Assembly: GCA_013140405.1 (NCBI GenBank)
Contig: JABFSV010000377.1
Span: 1 to 6,977, forward strand
DNA from: Methyloglobulus sp.
GTDB taxonomy: Bacteria > Pseudomonadota > Gammaproteobacteria > Methylococcales > Methylomonadaceae
Reading direction: 5' to 3'
DNA length: 6,977 nucleotides
A program made the translations under genes and the position numbers. The notes beneath the pieces are model-generated. The model searched no databases. It was not told the origin of the DNA and worked only from the letters and a program-made list of their open reading frames with translations. Positions 1 to 6,656 of the stretch are shown in pieces; the first letter of the stretch is position 1, and every line of letters starts with the position of its first letter.

Positions 1-2691
1 GGTTTTGGGGAAAGACACACCGCGTGCCCCGCTTGAAGTCATCAGAAAAACTTTCACCGTATCCCGACGCTCATCTGCAATCAACGCTTTGCGCTTGGAA
101 GCGGTCACACTTGAATCCAGAATGGCTACTTGGTTTGAGCTTAATAATGGCTGACTGTTTTCGCCCGTCACCAACACCGTTTCAACCGAACGAAGAAAGG
201 CTTTGTCCTGAGCGAAAAAAATTATCTGGTCCGCCCCTGAATCAAGTGCGCGTTTAATTTCCTGGATGACATTACCGATTACAGCCTCTCCTTGTTGCTC
301 GGCAATGGCTTGACGGACTGTCTGCATTTTTCCGTCGGCTAGCTCCCCCGGGGTTACTAAATCCAGCCTAACCCGGTAGTCTATGGACAGTTTCGATGCC
401 GGGTAACTATTGGTCATAATATGCAAAACCGGAAGACGTCTACCGCCAATCCTGACCGGCATGGCGGCCAGTCGAAATGGTCTTTTGCCTGAGCTTTTGG
501 AAACCAGCACTTTATCCGGGGCACGTTTGCCACTGTTAAGATATCGGTCCAGGACAATTTCATTACCTAGCGAGGCATCAGAGATGATAAGAATCACCCG
601 AAATAGCGGCTCTTTCTCGAAGGGTGTAATGAACTGTTGATTTAGCCACTTGGCGATGGAATGAATAAACGGTGCGCCGGCACCGTCGGCCGTTAGTTCA
701 TCCACCATGACGACGATGGTTGATATACGGTTTGCAAATGCCCGTCTTTCCTGTTTGCCCGTCTGATTGCTGATCGGATTTCTAAACAGATTATCCAGCG
801 CGGACAGCGTACTTTTGTCGCCACCCAACTCACGATAACCTTGGATAGCCGCTGTTAAAACAACCTGATTAATGTCGGGATTATCTGCAAGCAGGGTGCG
901 GGTCGTAATTGATAAAACCTTTAACACGCCAGGTCGCTTAACGTCTTCCATCCGGTCTTGCCGTTCGGTTTCGGCACGTTTTCGATGGCTCGAACCGATA
1001 TGAGTTAGTTCCAGGTCTTCTTTTTCGGATGGAGCAAGAACTAGCGTACTGCCGTCGGGACACTTCAGATCTTTAACACCATCAACAACGACTGCGCTAT
1101 CAACTTTTCGTTTCGGTACTGTGCTTTCCCGAACTTGTTTTTCATACCAGGCCTTGGCTGCTCCAATCAGCTTCGAGTTGGTAGTGACGGTGAGAATGCC
1201 GGTTGGCTGTTTACTTTGTCTGTCCCGTGCAAGATTTTCGGTGACGTCATCGTTAATGATGACCCGTGGACTGACATAGAGAAACAGAAATCCCCCGTCG
1301 GATTCCTTGAGGTAATTCACGACCGCTGTGGTTTTACCAATACCCGGATTACCTTCAAGTCCAAGAACGGTCACTTGACCGGGCACTGATGCCCGCATGC
1401 CGGCCATAACAGCGGCAGCGTGCAGATCACGCAGCGGTACTTCCTTATCGATCTCAACCCGCTCGGCTAGTGCTTCCGATACGGCGGTTTTGGGATCCAG
1501 CCTCAGAAAATCCGCTATGTTCTGGTCTGAGTTCACCCAAGACAGCGCTTGCTGCCATGACATTGTCGCCATCGGGTTGAGAAATCCCTCAACGTCCTCG
1601 GTGAAATTGAATGCCAGACTATTGCCGGGATCGGGTATCTCGCGCATTTCAAGAAACTGTTTGCTGATAACCTTGGGCAGCGCTTTCCGAATCTTGTCAA
1701 ATGCAAAGCGAATATGATCTTCCAGCGCTTCTTCGTCGCAATCCGGTGTCTTTTCAGTATCACGGTAGGCTCGACCAAGATTCTCAATAAGAGCAATTCT
1801 TGGGTCCATAGCATCTTTCGTAAAGAACTTGGCACATAGGCTTTCAAAGCCATTCTGGGTTATAGATAACGCCCGCGCATTGAAGGTGCGATCATCGCAT
1901 CCCTTGCTACTGAGCCAACGCAGAGTGGTTTGAACATAGGAGGCGGCCTGGCAGAGTTTGTACAATGGTTTATCGCGACTGGTAAAAGCCTGCAAGTGCT
2001 CTTTAATCCGTGGCGAAAGTGCAAAACCTTCCCCTGAGACTTCAGCACAAACTCTTGAAAAAACGCTTCTGGACTCCATAAACCAAGCAAAACGTCGCAA
2101 TTCGTCCAGATGAGCATCGGGCTTGGTGTAATCTGCGTTTTCCGGTAAACCGTTGAGCGAAAACTCCAGGCAAAGTAATTCCCTGTCTAATGCGACATGG
2201 TTAGGTTCCAGCCAAAGCAGAAAATCAGCTCTGGCTGGATAGCCTTTTTGGGTTAGAACGGAACCGGCTGTGCCAGCTACGTCAAAAGCGGTCGAGAATG
2301 CCTGCAAAGCTCTGTTGGTTTCAACATCGAAGTCAGCTTGTAATCGAGGTAACTGCAGCGGGCACCATAATGCTTTGATGGTGTAATCTTCTGGATCAGC
2401 TTTTAGCTTACGCAGATATTCGCGCATAGCCGTTTGACCAAGTCCCATCCCAAGCTCGAAAAGATGCCTGGCAGTTTCTCGCGTTCGAGATTTTAGATTC
2501 GGGTCAACTTCCCCGAGTTCTTTTGCCAAAGCCCCATAAACATCGGCAGTATCAAGCTCCATCCAGGAATCGAGGCCTAAATGAATACCTCTAACAACCT
2601 GGCTGCCAAGCAGCGCAGTCAGCACACCTCTTTTTACGGCAATTTCGAAAGCCTGACCCCAGAGAGAATGCTGCTGGATAGGGTTCAGCAT
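1..2691 (-). CDS. Helicase-like P-loop ATPase with large N-terminal region (partial, 3' end off the left edge)
   Basis: The frame is open for all 897 codons from the ATG at 2691 to the left edge, so the C-terminus is missing. Residues 1-430 are a largely helical region I do not recognise. A Walker A motif, GNPGIGKT, lies at residues 447-454 (bases 1330-1353). It is followed by a motif Ia-like strand (FLFLYVSPRV, 468-477) and a Walker B/DExx-like VVMVDEL (660-666, D664/E665). A motif III-like ISDASL is at 703-708, a motif IV-like strand IIFFAQDK at 823-830, and a motif V-like TSSGARGVSFP at 885-895. This order fits a superfamily 2 helicase or translocase; motif VI should lie just beyond the edge. 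The A-to-B spacing of about 210 residues is unusually long and holds a charged insert (about 500-570). The start is set by GGGAG six bases upstream and the TAATG overlap with the preceding gene. A STAND-type or other AAA-like ATPase is the main alternative, made less likely by motifs IV and V. The natural substrate is unknown; nucleic acid is inferred. Confidence 0.85.
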   Translation of the reverse strand, partial: MLNPIQQHSLWGQAFEIAVKRGVLTALLGSQVVRGIHLGLDSWMELDTADVYGALAKELGEVDPNLKSRTRETARHLFELGMGLGQTAMREYLRKLKADPEDYTIKALWCPLQLPRLQADFDVETNRALQAFSTAFDVAGTAGSVLTQKGYPARADFLLWLEPNHVALDRELLCLEFSLNGLPENADYTKPDAHLDELRRFAWFMESRSVFSRVCAEVSGEGFALSPRIKEHLQAFTSRDKPLYKLCQAASYVQTTLRWLSSKGCDDRTFNARALSITQNGFESLCAKFFTKDAMDPRIALIENLGRAYRDTEKTPDCDEEALEDHIRFAFDKIRKALPKVISKQFLEMREIPDPGNSLAFNFTEDVEGFLNPMATMSWQQALSWVNSDQNIADFLRLDPKTAVSEALAERVEIDKEVPLRDLHAAAVMAGMRASVPGQVTVLGLEGNPGIGKTTAVVNYLKESDGGFLFLYVSPRVIINDDVTENLARDRQSKQPTGILTVTTNSKLIGAAKAWYEKQVRESTVPKRKVDSAVVVDGVKDLKCPDGSTLVLAPSEKEDLELTHIGSSHRKRAETERQDRMEDVKRPGVLKVLSITTRTLLADNPDINQVVLTAAIQGYRELGGDKSTLSALDNLFRNPISNQTGKQERRAFANRISTIVVMVDELTADGAGAPFIHSIAKWLNQQFITPFEKEPLFRVILIISDASLGNEIVLDRYLNSGKRAPDKVLVSKSSGKRPFRLAAMPVRIGGRRLPVLHIMTNSYPASKLSIDYRVRLDLVTPGELADGKMQTVRQAIAEQQGEAVIGNVIQEIKRALDSGADQIIFFAQDKAFLRSVETVLVTGENSQPLLSSNQVAILDSSVTASKRKALIADERRDTVKVFLMTSSGARGVSFPKT

Positions 2692-2702
2692 TAAGCTCTC
2701 CC
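2689..2702 (-). promoter_or_regulatory. TAATG stop/start junction with Shine-Dalgarno site for the helicase gene
   Basis: The TAA ending the large upstream gene (2693-2691) shares its last A with the ATG of the helicase gene (2691-2689). GGGAG at 2702-2698 lies six bases before that ATG, inside the upstream coding sequence. The arrangement predicts coupled translation from one mRNA and therefore coordinated amounts of the two proteins. I see no room for a separate promoter in the junction, though one inside the upstream coding region cannot be excluded. Confidence 0.85.
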
Positions 2703-5700
2703 GCTATGGAGTGCCTCAGTGACATGGGATAGAACAGCAGGTAGGGAAAGCAAGACATTACCTTTGCGCCTGCTGGCGGGAATCACCACAATTTCGCCTG
2801 CGCTTCCGGTTGACGAGGGTTGCATCCAGCCAAAGGGATCCAATACGGGTTTGAAGACTCCGGCTTCAGGTTGCTTTTCTGCCTCCAGAAAATGTAATCC
2901 ACGAAGAACATTCAAAAGACAGTCCCTCGTTCCGTTACCGGATCCAAGTATGTTAAAACGCACCCGCTCACGCCATTCGGTGTCTCGCACCTGATAATCG
3001 GCATCCCAGAAATAGGTACAAAACCCCGACTGAGGCCTTGAAGCATCATCATTTCCAACAATGGACAGGGTCGCAAAAGTAAATACGGGAATAAGTTGTT
3101 TCAGAATACCATCCCCATGATCGATTGCGAATTCGTCGTGATCTGAAATCCGAACCGCTTCGAATGCCGACTCAGAAGGCATTCTGGTATGAAGACGGGT
3201 TGCTGGAAATACATCACGACGTAACATATAGAGGCTGACATTGGCAAACTTCATCGCCACTTCATCAAGAAAAGCGGTTTGTGTATGCGGAGAATGCCGC
3301 TCGGCAGAACGATTGATACGTCGATTACCAAAGTGGCTTGAAATCAGTATGATATGTTCATAGCTCATTCCTTGTAGTCTGGATACCTCTTCAACGATGA
3401 GTTTGGGGCTTTTAAACTCATCCGACGTTTCAACAACATGAGACTGCATCCTATCAAATGCAAGTCGATAGCCTCCAAGCGGTTCATTGACCGCATCCGC
3501 GAGATAGGTTTTCGCTCGGAATATGAAACCAGCTGACTCATAAAGATCCGGATGATCGTCACAAGGGCGAGTTGAGTAGACCACAGCCGCTATTTTATCG
3601 ATTGTCGGTTTGTTGCCGGTACCCACCACCAAGGGGAAAGCCGCCGATAGCGCGAAGGCGGCGCCTTTGTCTTTGTAATATCGATTTCCGTCTGTCACCA
3701 AACCTTGCATACGCACCGGCGTATCCCGCATTAGGGCCGATTCAATCGCTTGAGAGGCTGCATATACCAAATGATCGCCTTCCTTTTCCGATGCTTTTTT
3801 ACCCTGAGTCTGGAAACGAAGCATCAATGCCGGCAATGATTCACCGTGTTCCCTGGTAAGTTTTTCAGTCAGGATTTGGAGAACCACATACACCAGTATC
3901 GTAAGTGCAGAGGCTGCTGCTGCCCGATACTGTCGACGATCTTCATCGGTATATTTTGGGTTATCGCGTTGCTTCAATTGTTCCGGCTCATACCAAATAT
4001 CGACCCCTGAACCCATGCGCCAGACAGGATTAATTTCAGCTCTTGGTTTGGCTTTTACCGGGGTTTGTTTTTCATCAACACGTATTGGCATCCAGGTGAT
4101 GTTAAGTAACTTCTCAGGTGCTTGCCGAACAATTCTGGTTGTTGCCATGCCATTTTCACGCATTGCGAGAGTTCTTTCGTTTAATGCAGTCTTGACACGA
4201 ACGGAAAATAAGGGAGCCAAAACATCATCCGGTTTTTTAGCTATTTTGATGTGTTTGAACCATTCTACATTTTCATTTTGTCCTTGGGTTGGCTTAACAA
4301 GGGGATCACGCGCTTTTCCTTTGGAGCGTTCAATCGCCGACCAATCAACCACTCCTTGCTGAACGACCATATACAGGTCATCAATTGATCGTTGGGCATG
4401 AGCAATAACGGTCCGTGATTTCGTGCGCAGCAAATCGACTAATGTTTTGCTCAGTCCCTTAACCCGTTCATTCCAGGATGACAAATCCTGTAAAAGCATT
4501 TCTACTTGAGGTTTTCCTTCAGTGTTAAGTTTGGCTATCAGTTTTTCCGCTTCCTCCGGGAGATTCGAGGAATTAATAGCTGGATTTAGGACAAGCCAAA
4601 GAAAAACCACCTCTGATAGACCTCGTCGAAGACGGGAAGATGATTGCTCTTCGCCAGAATTATCGAGAAGCACTTCACGTAAGCGCATTAGCCTGGAGTC
4701 AAAGGCAGGAAACATCTCGTTCCGAGGGTCTTTTCCATTCACCCTGAATCGGTAGCTAACTTCACGTACAACTGAAACACCACGCGATATTGGATCAACG
4801 CGGCGGGACTCAAATAGTTGCGTATTCCATTCCGACCAAACCGGAAGGCAATTGTAGAACATGGCTTTGACCAGTTCTTGCGATACCGAAAAATCAGCGG
4901 CCAGTCCATAATCACGCGATAAATTCAGGTGCATTGAATGAGGACTTTCTGGCGCTCCATAATGCGCAAATAGATCAACAACAGACTGAACGTAATTCAC
5001 GAAAGCCTTATCAGTGGCTTTCTCTGATTTTGCCACTTGAACCCCGAGGCCTTTCATAATGGCGAAACTAACACTCAAGCGTACACGTGACAAGGCCTCG
5101 TCTTCCAGAAAATTCAGGAATCTGGTTACCTGGCTATCGTTTTTGTCAAAGTCTTGCCGGAGTGTTTCAGTAAGTTTGTCGCGTTGTATCTCATCAAATT
5201 CATCATCTCGATGGGACTGAGTATTAGCGATACTACTGGTCATACGTTCAAGCCAATCTTCAGCTTGAATTTCTTCCAGAGCAGAAAGAACACGCGCAAC
5301 ATCTTTTTCACGTAGCGAGGCGGGCCGCTCTGTTTTTGCAAATTCCATTGCCACCAATTTAGCTGGTAATGCTTCAAAGAAATGCTTAATCCCAGTCAAA
5401 TGGGCAAGCTCTTGAAGTGCCGATGCCGGATCTGAAACCAGTATATTTTCCGATGTGATTCCCAAACGGTCGATTTCATCAGCTATTAGCCGCTTCAACT
5501 TGGTAATGTTTTGTGAAAGTCCGGCGATATTGTCATTGAATATCCGTCCGCCCATCTTCGCTGTGAAGTTTTTGGGTGGACTCACCAGATCACACAAAAA
5601 ACCGGTTGTCTCCGATTGGCGGAAAGCATCACGCATTTCTTTTTGAGCGAGAAATCGGCGAAGTATTCCGTAGGTGTTAATGCCAAGACGCTTTTTTACT

Positions 5701-5861
5701 GGATCGAATGTTAGTACAGGCCAACCCAACGGATGATCAGAACGGTTTTCATCAGTTGGAAAAGCCTTCACCAGAAAATTAATCAGGGAAGCGAGATCAG
5801 TGGAGGGTATTCGGCCGCGCGCATGCACGGACGCTCCGCCTTGTTGAGGTATTTGCGACAT
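2691..5861 (-). CDS. Large uncharacterised protein (1056 aa), partner of the helicase-like ATPase
   Basis: I cannot assign this protein to a named family. It is a single intact frame and the first gene of the operon with the helicase. Two ATGs are close together (5867 and 5861). AAGGAG at 5874-5869 is one base from the first and seven from the second, so the second is chosen, giving a protein that begins MSQIPQQGG. No signal peptide is visible. Residues 1-600 are mainly helical and charged. Residues 647-664 form a hydrophobic stretch (ALTILVYVVLQIL), more likely a buried helix than a membrane anchor. Residues about 750-960 alternate predicted strands and helices: a strand near 754-764 (IDKIAAVVYS), another near 777-784, a helix leading to YEHIILISSHFG (834-845), then MLRRDVFPATRL (879-890), then ATLSIVG (930-936). 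This could be a PIWI/RNase H-like fold without an obvious acidic catalytic set. That is inference, not a domain hit. Position and coupling suggest it works in a complex with the helicase, perhaps as target recogniser or effector. Confidence 0.85.
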   Translation of the reverse strand: MSQIPQQGGASVHARGRIPSTDLASLINFLVKAFPTDENRSDHPLGWPVLTFDPVKKRLGINTYGILRRFLAQKEMRDAFRQSETTGFLCDLVSPPKNFTAKMGGRIFNDNIAGLSQNITKLKRLIADEIDRLGITSENILVSDPASALQELAHLTGIKHFFEALPAKLVAMEFAKTERPASLREKDVARVLSALEEIQAEDWLERMTSSIANTQSHRDDEFDEIQRDKLTETLRQDFDKNDSQVTRFLNFLEDEALSRVRLSVSFAIMKGLGVQVAKSEKATDKAFVNYVQSVVDLFAHYGAPESPHSMHLNLSRDYGLAADFSVSQELVKAMFYNCLPVWSEWNTQLFESRRVDPISRGVSVVREVSYRFRVNGKDPRNEMFPAFDSRLMRLREVLLDNSGEEQSSSRLRRGLSEVVFLWLVLNPAINSSNLPEEAEKLIAKLNTEGKPQVEMLLQDLSSWNERVKGLSKTLVDLLRTKSRTVIAHAQRSIDDLYMVVQQGVVDWSAIERSKGKARDPLVKPTQGQNENVEWFKHIKIAKKPDDVLAPLFSVRVKTALNERTLAMRENGMATTRIVRQAPEKLLNITWMPIRVDEKQTPVKAKPRAEINPVWRMGSGVDIWYEPEQLKQRDNPKYTDEDRRQYRAAAASALTILVYVVLQILTEKLTREHGESLPALMLRFQTQGKKASEKEGDHLVYAASQAIESALMRDTPVRMQGLVTDGNRYYKDKGAAFALSAAFPLVVGTGNKPTIDKIAAVVYSTRPCDDHPDLYESAGFIFRAKTYLADAVNEPLGGYRLAFDRMQSHVVETSDEFKSPKLIVEEVSRLQGMSYEHIILISSHFGNRRINRSAERHSPHTQTAFLDEVAMKFANVSLYMLRRDVFPATRLHTRMPSESAFEAVRISDHDEFAIDHGDGILKQLIPVFTFATLSIVGNDDASRPQSGFCTYFWDADYQVRDTEWRERVRFNILGSGNGTRDCLLNVLRGLHFLEAEKQPEAGVFKPVLDPFGWMQPSSTGSAGEIVVIPASRRKGNVLLSLPAVLSHVTEALHSGRA

Positions 5862-5868
5862 TGGCATT

Positions 5869-5874
5869 CTCCTT
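5869..5874 (-). promoter_or_regulatory. Shine-Dalgarno site deciding the start of the large gene
   Basis: AAGGAG, read on the minus strand, lies seven bases before the ATG at 5861 but only one base before the in-frame ATG at 5867. Normal spacing is about 5-9 bases, so translation most likely begins at 5861. The two starts differ by only two residues (Met-Pro). Confidence 0.8.
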
Positions 5875-5881
5875 AGAGATT

Positions 5882-5895
5882 GACCTTTTCAGGTC
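5882..5895 (-). other. Small hairpin in the leader of the large gene (GACCT-GAAA-AGGTC)
   Basis: A perfect 5-bp dyad closes a GAAA loop and ends seven bases upstream of the AAGGAG site. GNRA-type tetraloops are stable in RNA, so the leader could form this hairpin next to the ribosome binding site. No U-tract follows, so it is not a terminator. It could also be chance, since five base pairs is short. Confidence 0.35.
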
Positions 5896-5942
5896 TCATC
5901 GCCCTCTAATGCCTGCCAAGCGGGAGAGAACGGGATTATGAT

Positions 5943-5961
5943 TCTATAGGGTTAGTATAGA
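5943..5961. promoter_or_regulatory. Candidate operator: inverted repeat TCTATA-N7-TATAGA
   Basis: Perfect 6-bp arms (5943-5948 and 5956-5961) flank a 7-bp spacer. The repeat covers the candidate -10 hexamer of the large gene (5959-5954) and its expected transcription start near 5947. A dimeric repressor here would block initiation. The HTH protein encoded just upstream is the obvious candidate ligand by position only. The arms are A+T-rich, so chance is possible. Confidence 0.35.
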
Positions 5962-5982
5962 GCAGTTTTTTGATGATTCGAT
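5954..5982 (-). promoter_or_regulatory. Candidate sigma70-type promoter of the large gene/helicase operon
   Basis: On the minus strand TATACT (5959-5954) matches the -10 consensus at five of six positions. The -35 region at 17-bp spacing (ATCGAA, 5982-5977) is weak, as expected for an activated or tightly controlled promoter. The predicted leader is about 85 bases. This is the best promoter-like sequence I found in the gap before the operon. No clear terminator separates it from the regulator gene, so read-through from the integrase side is also possible. Confidence 0.4.
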
Positions 5983-5986
5983 GAAT
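5976..5986. promoter_or_regulatory. Short inverted repeat ATTC-GAT-GAAT over the -35 region
   Basis: Four-base perfect arms around GAT lie at the candidate -35 element. The same stretch also reads as a tandem imperfect 8-mer, GATGATTC then GATGAATT (5972-5987). With the dyad at 5943-5961 it could be one of two regulator sites about 29 bp apart centre to centre, close to three helical turns. The arms are too short to be convincing alone. Confidence 0.2.
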
Positions 5987-6134
5987 TAAATCCAGCTATT
6001 TAGTATTAGTCGACAAATGAAGAATTCTTTTCAAGACGTTCGATATCTGCGTTCAACAGTACCCCCAATCATTCATAACTCCCGTTCCATATTAAAAATG
6101 CCCATAAGATTAATTCGGAGTAACCTTAGAAATT

Positions 6135-6656
6135 CTATTCTTCGGTTTTAAGTAGAATTTCGATTTTTAAAAACTCTATAATCTTCAACAGATCAGCAAA
6201 TACAAAGTCGGGTTTCCCGTTCTCAATGTCAGCTATTAAATTAATTTCAAGCCCCGTCATATTTGCAAGTTGCGGGATGGACAGATTTTTGGATTCGCGG
6301 GCGCATTTGATTGCGGTCAAGATTTCCGTAAAAACCGTGTCGTTCAAAACAGATTTTTGGAAAGTTTGGACTTTATGCGGCGCGGGAGGTTCTTCGTGCT
6401 TGCCAATCCATTGCCATAATTTAGCAATACCCAGCCAGTATTTATACGCCGTTTCATCAGAAAAATGCCGGTGGGCTTTCCAGAAACCAATAACGTGGCG
6501 TTTACCCAGACCGTGTAGCGAAATGACTTTCTCGGTCGACTCGACCCAATCAAGAAATTCAACAATCCTCGAAACCTGCCTTTTGCGATTCTCCTTGCCG
6601 CCGCCGCGCACATAATCCCTAAAATAGTTTTCCGATTTTTTAGCCAAGGTAAGCAT
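6135..6656 (-). CDS. Integrase-type SAM-like domain fused to XRE helix-turn-helix, probable element regulator
   Basis: A 173-residue protein with two parts. Residues about 5-90 look like the N-terminal SAM-like core-binding domain of tyrosine recombinases: a basic helix around 20-30 (KENRKRQVSR), then EFLDWVES (33-40), then HVIGFWKAHRHFSDETAYKYW (54-74) and a tryptophan-rich helix ending near 85. A linker with EPPAPH (89-94) follows. Residues about 110-168 form an XRE/HTH_3 domain, with the recognition region LSIPQLANMTGL and the family-typical IENGK (144-148). There is no catalytic recombinase domain. An upstream in-frame ATG at 6713 exists, but the ATG at 6656 has CAGGA seven bases before it and starts just before the domain, so it is preferred. 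The gene overlaps the integrase end by 17 bp. Likely roles are transcriptional control of the element or binding to recombination sites as a directionality factor. The HTH call is firm; the SAM-like call is by pattern only. Confidence 0.85.
   Translation of the reverse strand: MLTLAKKSENYFRDYVRGGGKENRKRQVSRIVEFLDWVESTEKVISLHGLGKRHVIGFWKAHRHFSDETAYKYWLGIAKLWQWIGKHEEPPAPHKVQTFQKSVLNDTVFTEILTAIKCARESKNLSIPQLANMTGLEINLIADIENGKPDFVFADLLKIIEFLKIEILLKTEE

Larger units (their letters stand above)
5862..6134. other. Non-coding region between the regulator gene and the large operon
   Basis: About 270 bp with no supported gene. It is more A+T-rich than the flanking coding regions, especially at 5941-6134. 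The right part (5990-6134) has no recognisable terminator hairpin with a T-tract after the regulator gene. It contains the palindrome AAGAATTCTT (6020-6029) and only tiny open frames. The left part carries the promoter, the dyads and the Shine-Dalgarno site listed separately. Confidence 0.7.

Noticed and set aside
645..664. Residues 647-664 of the large protein as a transmembrane anchor (numbers are residues, not bases)
   Set aside because: A single moderately hydrophobic stretch in the middle of a soluble-looking, charged protein is more likely a buried helix.
1135..1853. Several 85-106 codon open frames on both strands across the left 2.1 kb
   Set aside because: They are shadows of the continuous 897-codon minus-strand frame that carries ordered helicase motifs.
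2719..4755. Plus-strand open frames inside the large gene (77-115 codons)
   Set aside because: They lie antisense to one intact 1056-residue gene, have no recognisable domains and no convincing ribosome binding sites.
6020..6029. Perfect palindrome AAGAATTCTT as terminator or operator
   Set aside because: No loop and no T-tract, far from the promoter, and a 10-bp A+T-rich palindrome is easily chance.
6006..6068. 20-codon minus-strand frame starting TTG and reading like protein (LGVLLNADIERLEKNSSFVD)
   Set aside because: Very short, non-ATG start, a stop just upstream and no partner. It may be a remnant of a lost gene or simple chance, so it is not annotated.
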